A program made the position numbers and the translations under genes. 64,000 bases of DNA from MGIIa-L3 sp11892u (GTDB lineage Archaea > Thermoplasmatota > Poseidoniia > Poseidoniales > Poseidoniaceae), in the NCBI GenBank assembly GCA_965659685.1, contig CBFHXB010000008.1, positions 1-64,000 on the forward strand, in the 5' to 3' direction. The notes beneath the pieces are model-generated. The model did not search any database. It saw only the letters and a program-made list of their open reading frames with translations, and was not told the DNA's origin. Shown piece by piece: positions 1 to 9,600 of this stretch; positions within the stretch are counted from its first letter, which is position 1, and each line of letters opens with the position of its first letter.

Positions 1-138
1 CATGACCCACTTCCCGCCAGATTGCCGCCAGCGCACATGATGGCGCGAGGGGTGGTCCAACCAACCGAGGTTCAGCACGTCCGGCTGGGCGTACCATGCC
101 TTGAGGGCGACTTCCTCGCCGTGCTCCTTCTCGGTCAC
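1..138 (-). CDS. Partial hypothetical protein, N-terminal part only
   Basis: The minus strand is open from a GTG at 136-138 to the window edge and encodes about 46 residues, beginning V-T-E-K-E-H-G-E-E and rich in Trp, His and Arg. An in-frame TGA lies 9 nt upstream of the GTG, so the start cannot be much earlier. The residue composition looks like a real protein, but no family is recognised. It would be transcribed divergently from the eL41-like gene. No clear TATA box or Shine-Dalgarno was seen. The rest of the gene lies outside the window, so even its reality is moderately uncertain. Confidence 0.35.
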   Translation of the reverse strand, partial: MTEKEHGEEVALKAWYAQPDVLNLGWLDHPSRHHVRWRQSGGKWVM

Positions 139-212
139 AAGGGAGGCTCAACGAGGAAGGTCTTGAGCCATCCGCCCCTGCCCCGACAACGCGGCGACGT
201 GGTCCGATGCGC

Positions 213-220
213 TCATATAC
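213..220 (+). promoter_or_regulatory. TATA-like box for the eL41-like gene and tRNA-Trp
   Basis: TCATATAC lies about 31 nt before the ATG at 248 in a GC-rich background. It matches the TCATA-type boxes found before other first genes in this window. A start of transcription about 25 nt downstream would give a nearly leaderless mRNA. Confidence 0.5.
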
Positions 221-247
221 TGACGGCAGGTCGCCGAGACGTTCACC

Positions 248-355
248 ATGAAGCGAGGTTCCCGTGCTTGGAAAAAAACCGGCAACCAGCGGTGGAAGTG
301 GCGCAAGAAGAAGTTGCGACGCCGAAAGCGTGCACGCCGACAGGCCAAGAACTGA
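248..355 (+). CDS. rpl41e: Small basic ribosomal protein eL41-like
   Basis: This 35-codon ORF encodes an extremely basic peptide with the core KWRKKKLRRRKRARR. The core resembles the arginine/lysine helix of eL41 (human eL41 contains KWRKKRMRRLKRKRRK). eL41 is a single-helix protein at the ribosomal subunit interface and is the smallest ribosomal protein. Here an N-terminal extension of about 16 residues precedes the core. The gene has a TATA-like box at 213-220 and no Shine-Dalgarno. It stops only 16 nt before tRNA-Trp, so the two are probably co-transcribed. A longer antisense ORF covers the same bases and is judged a shadow. The main doubt is the low information content of such a short basic sequence. 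Confidence 0.6.
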   Translation: MKRGSRAWKKTGNQRWKWRKKKLRRRKRARRQAKN

Positions 356-371
356 TTTTGCGCCGACATCC

Positions 372-444
372 GGGGGTATAGTATAGCTCGGTATTATTAC
401 CGGCTCCAGACCGGTGGAGGGGGGTTCAAATCCCTCTGCCCCCA
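372..444 (+). tRNA. trnW: tRNA-Trp (anticodon CCA)
   Basis: The 73-nt sequence folds as a complete cloverleaf. The acceptor stem is GGGGGTA/TGCCCCC and the anticodon stem is ACCGG/CCGGT around the loop CTCCAGA, with anticodon CCA at 406-408. The T stem GGGGG/CCCTC encloses TTCAAAT and the variable loop has four bases. The D stem is short (G-T, T-A, A-T plus a T-T mismatch), as is common for archaeal tRNA-Trp. The discriminator is A444, and genomic CC follows at 445-446 without the final A. There is no intron, although many euryarchaeal tRNA-Trp genes carry one. Confidence 0.95.
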
Positions 445-658
445 CCTTCCTCACGTGGCACAAACATCCTCAATGTGCCTCGATTGATGGTCGTTCCGAG
501 CATCTCCTTCGTCGAGAATCACTGCATGTGTTCGTAGCGTGCTGCACGGATCGTTCACCGTGTTGCTGAGCAACTCCGTGGACGAAAGCGGTATGGCTCT
601 TCGTCAGGTTGCCCTTGCTTTCGCTCAAGGTGCCTGTGAACTCTGTCCGGTGGCCGCC

Positions 659-925
659 TCAAGCAAGGGCGTTGCCGTCAGCATCGGTGATGCTTCCGGT
701 CAGGATGAGGATTGATTGGACGAGGGCCCATGGGGCGGTAATCAGCGCGCCAAATCCAAGGGTGAGCACGGTGATGAGGAGCTGTGTGATCCCCATGCCT
801 TTCTTTCCGAGGTAGAAGTTGTGGACGCCAAACACGCCAAGGAAGAAGGCCAGCAAGAAGGCGACCATCTTCTGTTTCGGGGCGGCGGCGGGCATTGAGG
901 CTTGCATTTGTGGAGCTGCTTCCAT
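659..925 (-). CDS. TM2-domain membrane protein
   Basis: An 88-residue protein with a TM2 domain. After about 20 N-terminal residues comes helix 1 (VAFLLAFFLGVFGVHNFYLG), the family signature with the conserved GxHNFYLG turn, then a glycine-rich linker and a second helix. TM2 proteins are small two-helix membrane proteins whose biochemical role is unknown. The ATG at 925 is supported by a strong TATA-like sequence 25 nt upstream at 944-956. The next gene on this strand (989-1399) encodes a longer TM2 paralogue, so the pair looks like a local duplication. Family assignment is firm; function is unknown. Confidence 0.85.
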   Translation of the reverse strand: MEAAPQMQASMPAAAPKQKMVAFLLAFFLGVFGVHNFYLGKKGMGITQLLITVLTLGFGALITAPWALVQSILILTGSITDADGNALA

Positions 926-943
926 AGCGAAACTTATCCGTCC

Positions 944-956
944 GGGATTATATCCC
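944..956 (-). promoter_or_regulatory. TATA box for the TM2 gene
   Basis: Read on the minus strand the sequence is GGGATATAATCCC, centred about 25 nt before the ATG at 925. It is flanked by GC-rich sequence and is the clearest TATA element in this region. Confidence 0.65.
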
Positions 957-988
957 TTCCTCCGAACGAACCCTCAGCCACGTGTTCT

Positions 989-1399
989 TCAGACGAGCGG
1001 ACGCCCTTCAGCGTCGAGCAGGCTTCCTGTGGCCATCATGATGAGTTCAATCAAGGCCCAAATCCCTGTGATGATGGAACCAAGTCCAAGGGTGAGCACG
1101 GTGATGAGCAATTGTGCAACGCCCCGCCCAGTGTGGCCGAGGTAGAAGTTGTGGACCCCAAAGACGCCCAGGAAGAGGGCGAGAAGCACCCCAACAAGCA
1201 GTTGCTTCGGGGGGTTTTGCTGCATCATCATCTGGCCGTTCGCCATCATCATGGGTTGTCCATGAGCCATGCCTGGCTGTTGTGTGACGGGAATGGCGAC
1301 GGGTTGTCCGGTGACCATGACCTGCTGGGCGGCTTGCGGTTGTTGCTGTGCAGCGGCTTGTTGAGCAGCGTCCCATGGTGCGGCTTCGTTGGGTTGCAT
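989..1399 (-). CDS. TM2-domain protein with Gln/Met-rich N-terminus
   Basis: A 136-residue protein. About 70 N-terminal residues are low-complexity (Gln, Ala, Met, Pro), followed by a TM2 domain with the signature LGVFGVHNFYLG, a glycine-rich linker and a second helix. It closely resembles the 88-residue TM2 protein just downstream on the same strand. The frame is open further upstream, but the ATG at 1397-1399 gives a sensible N-terminus. The longer version would run into a Cys/His/Arg-rich stretch typical of a non-coding frame and into the divergent protease gene. The flexible N-terminus probably lies on one face of the membrane. Function is unknown. Confidence 0.82.
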   Translation of the reverse strand: MQPNEAAPWDAAQQAAAQQQPQAAQQVMVTGQPVAIPVTQQPGMAHGQPMMMANGQMMMQQNPPKQLLVGVLLALFLGVFGVHNFYLGHTGRGVAQLLITVLTLGLGSIITGIWALIELIMMATGSLLDAEGRPLV

Positions 1400-1492
1400 G
1401 CACCGGCGTGCACATTCCGCCACATCAAGGTGCCCCCTGCCGAGCGTGGTCATCGACGTCATCTTCATGCAGGTCACCCATGTCATCCGTGC

Positions 1493-3613
1493 ATGGCTGC
1501 ACCCCGACTCATGGCCGTGGCGCTCGTCGCACTGCTTTTGGTGCCGCTGGCTGGATGCCTTGCTCCTGTCGAAGGAGGTCTCATCGAAGGAAGCCGGGGA
1601 CAGGTGCTGCCCGAGGGCCAAACCTTTGCGTTTCCTGACTTCGCATCAGGCCCGCTCGCGTTGGACGCGGCTCCATGGTGGGAGCGCACCACCCTTGATC
1701 TCGACCGGAACGGTGTCCACGACACCTTGGACGGAGCGATTGGTCCCGTATGGATTGGTCTCTCGTACGGCGTTTCCGTGGGCGACAAACACGTGGCTGA
1801 CGTGGAATCCCTCGGCCTTCAGGTTGAATTGGTTGTTCCGGCGGTGGATGCCCTCCTGCTTGGAGAGGTTGACGCCAGCCTCATTCCGGCCCTTCGATCG
1901 TTGAACGACGTCGTCATGGTCGAATCGTACGGAGAATTGGTGTTCTGGGGCGACGTGCAAACGCCCGCCGTCAAGGCCAGTTCATCCTCGGTCTATCCTG
2001 AGGGTGCCTGGGACCTCGGTGTCAGCGGCGAGGGCATTGTCATCGCGATGGTTGACACAGGCGTGGACAACGAGCACCCGGGATTGAACGAGAAATTTGT
2101 CGCGGGCTATGACGCCGTCTGCTTCCTCCACAGCGGAGTGCATCAGTGCGTCCTTGCAGGTGGCCGTGCAGAAGACGGTTCCTTCGACCCTGATGACGCC
2201 CACCAACACGGCACAGCCTGCATGGGCATGGCCGCGGCCACCGGACAGATGGCGGACGGCTCGGAGTCCAACTTCACAGGGTCGGCTCCAGACGCGGCGC
2301 TGGTCGACGTTCGCATTGGGACGGACGTCGGGGCAGGTCCCTTCGAGAATTATCTGATCGCGCAGGAGTTTTACGAATCCGCGATGAACGGCTTGCAGTG
2401 GATCATCGATCACAAAGACGACGCATGGGCCGGAGCGGACGAATCCGAGCACGGCATTGACGTCATTTCCCTGTCCTGGGGCATCACCAGCCACGAGGGC
2501 GGAGGCTCCGACGGTGAGGACATGCACAGCCGCATCCTCAACGAAGCCATGGAAGCGGGCATCGTCGTCAGCGTCGCCGCTGGCAACGACGGACCGGACA
2601 ACGACGGGCTCTCAGGTATGGGGTCCTCCTCCCTGTCCATTACCGTCGGCGCCACCGACGACAAGGACACCATCGACCGAGAGGACGACACCGTCGCTGG
2701 ATATTCATCTCGCGGTCCTCGTCGCGACAACGGAGACGGTAACCCATTGAACGAACTCAAGCCAGAGGTCACCGCGCCCGGTACGAACATCGTTCAAGCA
2801 GAGGGATGCGTGACCAGCGCAGGTTGCCACAACGACGTGCCCGGACAGGATGCCGCCGACAACGGCTACACCAACCGTGGTTCAGGGACGTCCTACGCCA
2901 CGCCTTCGGTGTCGGGTATCATCGCCTTGATGATGGAGGCCAACCCAGATCTTTCCCCGCTTGAAATCAAGGAGATCCTCAAGTTCACCGCTGAGCGACG
3001 CGGCGAACCCTCTGCTCCGGACGTGGATCCATACTGGAACCGTGACTTTGGTTGGGGCATGGTCGATGCGCGCGCGGCGGTGGAGATGTCATTCATGCTG
3101 CTCGAACAAGGCACGACCGGAAGCATCGACGTCACCGCTCAGGCTCACCTCACCAACGTGAGCGTCACGCCTTCTTTGGTCACCTTGAGCGGTGATGCAT
3201 GGGCACAAGGCGCGCCTTTGCTCGCCGTGGAGTACCGTGTTGACGGCGGTGAATGGCGCTCGGCGACCTTCGATGCTGACGTGGCCTCCCTTGCTTCCCT
3301 CGAGCGCTTGACGTGGACCGTCGCGCTCAACCCTTCGGCCTTCGGTGTGGGGCAGCATGAGGTCGAAGTTCGTGCCATCACGGAAGATGGGGTTTCGTTG
3401 AGCAGTTTCGCCACCTTCGCGGGGGCTGCATCGAGTGACGGTATGGGCGGAAGCGCTTCGATCATGGCCGTGGTGGTCGTGGTCCTCGCGGTGGCCTTGA
3501 CCGTTGTCGTCTTGCTTCAAAGCCGCACCGAAGCACCGATGCGCCTGACCGGGGACGACGACCCCAAAACGAACGCAGTCCCTCCAACCATCGCTGAGGG
3601 CGATGCTGCTTAG
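1493..3613 (+). CDS. Membrane-anchored subtilisin-like serine protease (S8)
   Basis: A 706-residue subtilase. The N-terminus has a signal peptide ending in LAGC, a lipobox-like motif, so the mature protein may be lipid-anchored. A propeptide-like region of about 150 residues precedes the catalytic domain. The triad is visible: Asp188 in MVDTGVD, His239 in HQHGTAC and Ser467 in GTSYATP. A beta-rich segment follows the protease domain. The C-terminus has a Gly-rich spacer, one transmembrane helix (about 655-675) and a short charged tail. The catalytic domain should face outside the cell and degrade external protein. The frame is open further upstream, but the ATG at 1493 begins the signal peptide; ATG 1511 is a second possibility. 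Confidence 0.9.
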   Translation: MAAPRLMAVALVALLLVPLAGCLAPVEGGLIEGSRGQVLPEGQTFAFPDFASGPLALDAAPWWERTTLDLDRNGVHDTLDGAIGPVWIGLSYGVSVGDKHVADVESLGLQVELVVPAVDALLLGEVDASLIPALRSLNDVVMVESYGELVFWGDVQTPAVKASSSSVYPEGAWDLGVSGEGIVIAMVDTGVDNEHPGLNEKFVAGYDAVCFLHSGVHQCVLAGGRAEDGSFDPDDAHQHGTACMGMAAATGQMADGSESNFTGSAPDAALVDVRIGTDVGAGPFENYLIAQEFYESAMNGLQWIIDHKDDAWAGADESEHGIDVISLSWGITSHEGGGSDGEDMHSRILNEAMEAGIVVSVAAGNDGPDNDGLSGMGSSSLSITVGATDDKDTIDREDDTVAGYSSRGPRRDNGDGNPLNELKPEVTAPGTNIVQAEGCVTSAGCHNDVPGQDAADNGYTNRGSGTSYATPSVSGIIALMMEANPDLSPLEIKEILKFTAERRGEPSAPDVDPYWNRDFGWGMVDARAAVEMSFMLLEQGTTGSIDVTAQAHLTNVSVTPSLVTLSGDAWAQGAPLLAVEYRVDGGEWRSATFDADVASLASLERLTWTVALNPSAFGVGQHEVEVRAITEDGVSLSSFATFAGAASSDGMGGSASIMAVVVVVLAVALTVVVLLQSRTEAPMRLTGDDDPKTNAVPPTIAEGDAA

Positions 3614-3662
3614 GCTTCGCCGCCCCCCACGGCTTGAAAAGCGAACACGGAGTCGGTGGCGT

Positions 3663-4808
3663 ATGCGGACGTATGCTGCACGGGCCCGGGCGATTCAGCC
3701 CACGGGTGTGCGCAAGATGTTCGATTTGGCCGGCGACGACACCATTTCTTTCGGTCTTGGTGAACCTGATTTCCAACCCCCTCCCGTGGCCATTGAAGCC
3801 TTCCACCAAGCCATGCTCGACGGCCGGAACAAGTACACCACGACAGCCGGGCTTCCGGCCTTGCGTGATGCCATAGCCAAGGGATGGGACGCGTACGCGC
3901 CCGGCCTGACCGCAGACAACGTCTGCATCACCATGTCGGGCACAAATGCGCTAATGAACCTCTTTTTGACCTTGCTCGACCCCGGGAAGAAGGTCCTCCT
4001 TCCTGAGCCGTATTTCCCGCTGTACGGCCCTGATGCGACCTTGGTGGGCGGCACTCCTGTCTACTACCCTTGCCGCTTTGAGCACGAGTTCGTTCCGCAG
4101 GTGGAGGAGTTGGAGGCCTTGGTGGACGAAGACACCACGGCCATCCTCTACAACTTCCCATCGAACCCCACAGGTGGGACGATCAACCACGAACAGAGGG
4201 ACGCGCTGCTGGAGTTTGCCCGCAAGCATGACCTATGGGTCATCAGCGACGAAGTGTACGACCGCATCATCTTCGAAGGCGAACACGTCTCCTTCCTTGG
4301 GGCGGGCTACGACCGCGTTTTTGTCGTCAATTCCTTCTCAAAGACCTTCGCAATGACCGGCTGGCGTGTGGGCTACATCATCGCCGAAAACGTCGAGCAC
4401 ATGCTGCAGGCCATCAAAATCCAGTACTACCTCACGGCCTGTCCGAACGACGCCATGCAATACGCTGTGCTGGCGGCCATCGAGAAAGCCCCGGATTATC
4501 CAGACCTTCTCGCCAAGGAATTCCAAGCCCGCTCCGAGCTCATCACCGATCGGCTCAACGCCATGCCAGGTGTACAGTGCCATCGCCCCAAGGGGTCAAT
4601 TTACGTCTTCCCGAAGGTCGAGGTTCCAGGCATGACGAGCGAAGAATTGGCCCTCGAAGTCCTCAAAGACGGCGTCCTCTGCTCCCCAGGGACGGCGTTC
4701 GGACGCAGCGGAGAGGGCCACCTTCGCTTTGCCTACACCATCGGTCGCGAGGACATTTCGCGGGGAATGGACCTGTTTGAGGGCACCCTTCATCGCCTCC
4801 GCGGGTGA
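3663..4808 (+). CDS. Aspartate-type aminotransferase, class I/II, PLP-dependent
   Basis: A 381-residue fold-type I aminotransferase of the aspartate aminotransferase superfamily. The PLP lysine is Lys227 in NSFSKTFAMTGW. Other family residues present are SNPTGG (Asn168), SDEVYD (Asp196) and the arginine in GWRVGY (Arg235). Such enzymes transfer amino groups between amino acids and 2-oxoacids; substrate specificity cannot be read reliably from sequence. The frame is open 60 nt upstream, but residues before the ATG at 3663 are Arg/Pro-rich and unlike the family. It lies 49 nt after the protease gene and immediately before a membrane-protein gene, so they may be co-transcribed. Confidence 0.9.
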   Translation: MRTYAARARAIQPTGVRKMFDLAGDDTISFGLGEPDFQPPPVAIEAFHQAMLDGRNKYTTTAGLPALRDAIAKGWDAYAPGLTADNVCITMSGTNALMNLFLTLLDPGKKVLLPEPYFPLYGPDATLVGGTPVYYPCRFEHEFVPQVEELEALVDEDTTAILYNFPSNPTGGTINHEQRDALLEFARKHDLWVISDEVYDRIIFEGEHVSFLGAGYDRVFVVNSFSKTFAMTGWRVGYIIAENVEHMLQAIKIQYYLTACPNDAMQYAVLAAIEKAPDYPDLLAKEFQARSELITDRLNAMPGVQCHRPKGSIYVFPKVEVPGMTSEELALEVLKDGVLCSPGTAFGRSGEGHLRFAYTIGREDISRGMDLFEGTLHRLRG

Positions 4809-4813
4809 TCCCA

Positions 4814-5401
4814 ATGTCGCTTCTTGGCGTCGCTTTCCGCCTCATGCTGGGGGTGCTGCTTGGTCACTTGCTCCCTCGGTTGCCGATGCTCATCTTGTGC
4901 CGAACCAAGGGATTCAACCTGCGCTTTTCACCTCACCCTGCTCCGCTACGCTTGGAACCGCACTTGACCGCCCGCGTCCTGCTCATGCGCAGGTTGTGGT
5001 GGGGGGTGCTGCCCTTGACGCTCATCCCTCTCCTGTTTGGTGCGGCAAGCCTTCGAAGCGGAAACGCGGCCTTCGGTTTCGGCCTTTGGGCCGGAGCCGG
5101 TTGGACGGCCATCCAACGCCTCATCGCATTGACCGACGCGCAAAGCGTCCCGCTGTCGATGAACACCGCGGTTCGCCTTCAGACCGTCATGGATGCTTGC
5201 GAACAGGAGACGGCATGCTGCGCCCTTCCCGAGCCCGTGTGGGAAGTGCTGAGCGTGCGCTGTGCGGCGTGCAGGACCGTGCTCGATCCCTTACCACGCC
5301 CGGACCTCGGACGTCCACGCAGCGAGCGCTTGCCGGTGGCCATCTTGCGGCTTTGGATGGCCGACGGCCACGCCCTTGGGCCTTCGGAGCATCGGCCCTA
5401 G
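4814..5401 (+). CDS. Hypothetical membrane protein
   Basis: A 195-residue protein with hydrophobic segments near residues 5-30 and again near 55-100, followed by a soluble C-terminal half. That half contains several cysteines in EQETACCALPEP and VRCAACRTVLD, so it may bind a metal or form disulfides. No family is recognised. The ATG at 4814 is preceded by GGTGATC at 4804-4810, an exact complement of the 16S 3' end. This favours it over the GTG at 4805, which overlaps the aminotransferase stop codon. The gene is probably translated from the same transcript as the aminotransferase. Confidence 0.65.
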   Translation: MSLLGVAFRLMLGVLLGHLLPRLPMLILCRTKGFNLRFSPHPAPLRLEPHLTARVLLMRRLWWGVLPLTLIPLLFGAASLRSGNAAFGFGLWAGAGWTAIQRLIALTDAQSVPLSMNTAVRLQTVMDACEQETACCALPEPVWEVLSVRCAACRTVLDPLPRPDLGRPRSERLPVAILRLWMADGHALGPSEHRP

Positions 5402-5442
5402 GTCAAAGGTCGGGCTTGCGGACCGCTCCAAACGGACCAACC

Positions 5443-5448
5443 TCATAG
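5443..5448 (+). promoter_or_regulatory. TATA-like box before 5472
   Basis: TCATAG lies about 27 nt before the ATG at 5472 in a GC-rich spacer. This is the spacing expected for a leaderless transcript. Confidence 0.45.
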
Positions 5449-5471
5449 CCTGTCCAAGTTCAGGCAGACCG

Positions 5472-6590
5472 ATGCAGCCACGGCGGGCTCCTCTCCTGCC
5501 ACGGCTTTGGCTCAGTTTCATCCTTCTCTTGCAGGTCTTCGCCACGCCCTTCGTGGCGTTCAGCCTGACCTACCTGCTGCAGTTTGAATGGAACGACGCA
5601 CAAGCATCGCTCCAGTTTCGTTTTGACATGATGCCCTGGATCACCGCCGCATCCGTGAGTTACGGCATGTTGGCCTTCTTGCTCGCCGCGGTGTTCGGTG
5701 GATGGCGCCCCTTGCCTGTGGTGGAACGGGGCGGTTGGGCCGCCACGCTCGGATTCTCCCGCTCGCCACGGCAGGCCGACTTGATTCGGAACGCACGGCA
5801 TGATTACGCCCAATCCAGCCACGGTCGCTTGGCTCTCCTGACCCACGATCGGGTGCAACAAGGGCACCCCATCACCGTCACCCACGGTGGCCTCATTCTC
5901 CTTGCCGTGCCGTTTCAAACCGTTTTGGTGGTGTTGCCCATCGCCCTTATCGTCGCCATGCCCGAAGGTTTGGTGCACGAGGACCGGCATCTGGTGATGG
6001 CCTTCCTGCTGTACGTTCTGGCCTTGCTCTTCACCTTCCGAATCTACCACCTGTTCGCCGCCCGCCTCGTTGGCGCCGCGGCCACCATGCGTCGTTTCCT
6101 GATCACCGTCACCCGGCTCTCGAACCTCGCTCCCATCTTCGTCCTGTGGCTTCTTGGGCGCTTGGCGAGCACCATCGTGTTGGCGTGGTTTGGCAGCGAT
6201 GTCGATTTGACGATGAACCTCGAGCAAGCGGTTTTCAGTACCCTGCTTGGTGACGCGGTGGTGCCGGACAGCTCCTTCCTCGATTTGATGACGGCCCTCG
6301 CGGTGATTCCTCTGTCCGTGCACGCGACCTTGGCGTGTTTGGAGGGCGGCGGACTGACCGTGCCCCGCTGGCTGCGGCCGTCGGAAGAGCGCGAAGAGCA
6401 TGCGCAGGAGGTGGCCGCACAACGCCGTCAGGACCGGTTCCAAGCCATCGTCGAGGCGGTTCAACCGCGTGTCCCGCTGCCGCTCAACCTTGACGTTTCG
6501 AGAAGGTCTCCAAGCGAGGATGCGGAAGAGGACGCAGGCCGCAGCGAGGAGGATGCGTCAAGTGCGTTTTCCGTGCGGGGCCTCGGTTGA
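5472..6590 (+). CDS. Hypothetical multi-pass membrane protein
   Basis: A 372-residue protein with several hydrophobic helices: two near residues 10-70, then pairs around 140-200 and 210-250, and one near 280-310. The C-terminal 60 residues are charged (Glu/Arg/Gln-rich). No catalytic motif or known family is recognised. The frame is open upstream to 5262, but that extension overlaps the preceding gene and has shadow-like composition. The ATG at 5472 has a TATA-like box 27 nt upstream and no Shine-Dalgarno, fitting a leaderless gene. The function is unknown; the topology would be compatible with a transporter or a membrane scaffold. Confidence 0.7.
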   Translation: MQPRRAPLLPRLWLSFILLLQVFATPFVAFSLTYLLQFEWNDAQASLQFRFDMMPWITAASVSYGMLAFLLAAVFGGWRPLPVVERGGWAATLGFSRSPRQADLIRNARHDYAQSSHGRLALLTHDRVQQGHPITVTHGGLILLAVPFQTVLVVLPIALIVAMPEGLVHEDRHLVMAFLLYVLALLFTFRIYHLFAARLVGAAATMRRFLITVTRLSNLAPIFVLWLLGRLASTIVLAWFGSDVDLTMNLEQAVFSTLLGDAVVPDSSFLDLMTALAVIPLSVHATLACLEGGGLTVPRWLRPSEEREEHAQEVAAQRRQDRFQAIVEAVQPRVPLPLNLDVSRRSPSEDAEEDAGRSEEDASSAFSVRGLG

Positions 6591-6613
6591 GCCTTGGACA
6601 GGCCACGGCGACC

Positions 6614-6621
6614 TTCATATG
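6614..6621 (+). promoter_or_regulatory. TATA-like box for the surface-protein gene
   Basis: TTCATATG is centred about 34 nt before the ATG at 6652. The ATG inside this box (6619) is in frame with the gene, but it would add 11 residues before the signal peptide, so it is taken as promoter rather than start codon. Confidence 0.5.
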
Positions 6622-6651
6622 CCCCTCCTGTGTCGCTCATCTGTGACTTCC

Positions 6652-9600
6652 ATGTCCCACCGACGAGCCTTCCTTCTTGTTGGCCTCCTTCTGTTGAACA
6701 GCCTCGCCCTTGTGGTCACTGCACAGGGTGCTTCTGGACGAGGTGGAAGCAAAGACGATTTCCTGGTCAATTCCATCACCATCGGCAACCTGTCCAGCCC
6801 CGCTGACAGTTGGATTCAGCCAGACGGTGCGGTGATGCCTTACGTCTTCATGGACGAAACCATCGAGATCACGGTGGAAGTTCGTCGGTTGGGCAACGCA
6901 CAGCTCGGCAAGGCTGCCCCGGTCACCTTGTCCGTGGTCCACCCCATCGGCTACGTCATGCAGACGTGGTCATGGAACACGAGCGAACTTCTCGGCTCCA
7001 TCGGTTCCGACACGTCCTCGGTCAGCTGGACACCAGATGTCGCCCATTCCATCCTCAACACGTCGACGAACGAACTCCACGGTGGCCTGATCGTGCGTGC
7101 ATCCGTGGATTACCCACAAGACGACCGCAACGAGAACGACGTCAAAGAACAGGCCGTTCCCGTCGCGATCCAATCCGACGCCATGGACGGCATCGCTGGC
7201 ACCAGCCTCGGGTTCATCCCTGGCCGCTACCAAGCCACGGGTGGCGGAGCCACCGGTCAAGGCAGCTGGACCACGACGGGCACCGATGAGAACAACAGCG
7301 ACGTCGGAAGCCGTCACTGGCGGCACTCACAACCCGGCTCGAACTACCCCTCCAACGCCCACGATCGCCTCGTTCGTGGTTTCTTCACGACGGTGCAGGA
7401 TTGCGGCACGGATGCCGCCCTTGACGGTGAACTCTCCTTTGTCTACCAAATCTACGCCTGCCGGCACGCCTTCTACTCGAACAACTTCATCTCCACGCAG
7501 TTCCACGTTCGCGCCTGGGGTGCGACCAACAACGGCGACGCGGTGTCCATCGAGATGTGGAGGCCTCCCGGCCAATACGACGACCCCATGCAATCCCTGC
7601 ATTGGAACCTGACCAAAGGGGCACCCGCCAGCGGCCAAGGCGACTGGACAAACCTCTCTTGGGACCCGCAAGTCGACTGGGCGCAGATCCCTACCCTGAG
7701 CAACCCTGACATCTTCCTTGGGGGCAACACGTGGTACTACGGCCTTCTCTTCCACTCCGACAGCAGCGGCGCCGGTGAAGGCATGCACGTGGATGATTTC
7801 ATTCAATTCGGCATCAGCAAGGTGGACGAATTCACCCTCGATATGGATTGCAACAACCCAGAAAGCGGTTTTGCCTCGCCTCCGAACGGGCTCTTGGTGC
7901 TCAAGTGCGACGTGACGAACAACGGGTACAAACCCGCTCCTGTTCGCGTCTTCACCGAGGTCAGCAACGCTTCATGGATGAGCCCATACCTTCAGATCCG
8001 CATCGACGCGGACTTGAATCCCAACGACCATGACAACAACGTCATTCTCCAGAATTTTGACGCTGGAATGACCACTTCCGTGTGGCTGAACCTGTCCATC
8101 CCTCCAGGGGCTGACGTTCAGCAACAGGACTGGAACGTGACCTTCTACGACCACAGCAACGGCGACATGAAGGGAATGCTGAACATCCCCGTCGGCGTCA
8201 CCGAGCAGCACAGCGTTCAATTGGACAGCAGCACCGGTTTGGTCGCGGACAATTTGCTCCCCGACGAATCGGGCATCGTGCCCTTCCGTCTGCAAAACAC
8301 CGGCAACCGTGAGGCCAACTACCGCTTGAGTTCGGTGTTTTCTGAGTCCGGCTGGGAAGGTGTGGTCGAAAACGACACAGGCGTGCCTGTGCAAATGCCA
8401 ATCCCTCTCAGCAAGGGTGAGTCCATGGACTTGCAACTGAACGTGTCCGCCTACGAACTTGCCGCACCTGGGACCGTCTCATTCAACCTGCGGGCCACCT
8501 GTCCAACGTGCAGCGGCGCCCTGTTTGGCACCGACGTGTTGGTGCGAAACATCGAGGTTCCAGTGTTGCGCTCCCTCAATTTCTACGCCGACACCTACGA
8601 GATCAGCGGCCCCTCCAACGGTCAGGCCACGGTCGTGCCCTTGACGCTGTTCAACACCGGCAACGCCGAGGAACAGTACAACTTGGAATTGCAGCAGTCC
8701 AACTGGCGTTTGCAGGCAGAACTCCTTTCCGAGCAAACCCCCGTCTTGGACCCGTGGGATGGAGAAGCCAACATCGCCCTTCGCTTTGCCATGCCCCTCG
8801 GTCTTGAACCCGGTCTGTACACCGCCACCGTCGTGGCACGCAACGTCAACGACAACACCGTTGGACAATCGCTTCAGATTCAGGTTGAGGTTCTCGACAC
8901 CGCGGCGGTGACCGTTCTCGACGAGGACGCGGACCAGTCCTACATTCCCGGTGATCCTCCACAATCCATGGAGTTCGAGGTGCGGAACGACGGCAACAAA
9001 GCCGACCGATTCAACATCAGCCTCGTGGTGCCAGAGGGGATGATTGCCGAGGCCGGTTGGCAGGTCAGTCCCTGGATTGAGCCAGGGGCATCTGAAAACG
9101 TCAGCGTCAGCTTCTCCTTCATCGCCGGCACGGAGGGCGAACTGCAACTGGGCGTCACCGCTACCTCGCAAAATGACCCGTCCATTTCCGACACTGGAAA
9201 CGCGCTGTACCGCGTCGGTTCCCAGAACTGGTTGAGGATCCCCTCTGTGATTCCTCTTGAGATCGACACGGCGGATGCAGACCACTTCATGGAACTCACC
9301 GTGCGGAACCAGTACACCACGGCCCAAGCCGTGGCGATGGAACTTGACGCCGGCGATGCCGGGAGTTACATGCAAGTGCGGATCAACTCGCAAGACCGGA
9401 ACTTTGTCCTGCAGGTTGGGGAAGAGCGCAAGGTCTCCGTCGAACTGATCATCTCGGAGACGACCTTGCTGAACCTCGATGAGGACCGCAAGACGGTCAA
9501 CTTCACGGTCTGGGCTCGTTCGGAAACCGTCAGCGATGCGGCCGACGCACAGATGACGGTCACGATGGTCAAAACCACCGCGGTGGACGACAGCGTTGAC

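Noticed and set aside
148..369. 73-codon minus-strand ORF opposite the eL41-like gene
   Set aside because: Its sequence is an antisense reading of a strongly basic gene with no promoter, and it overlaps the tRNA-linked transcript.
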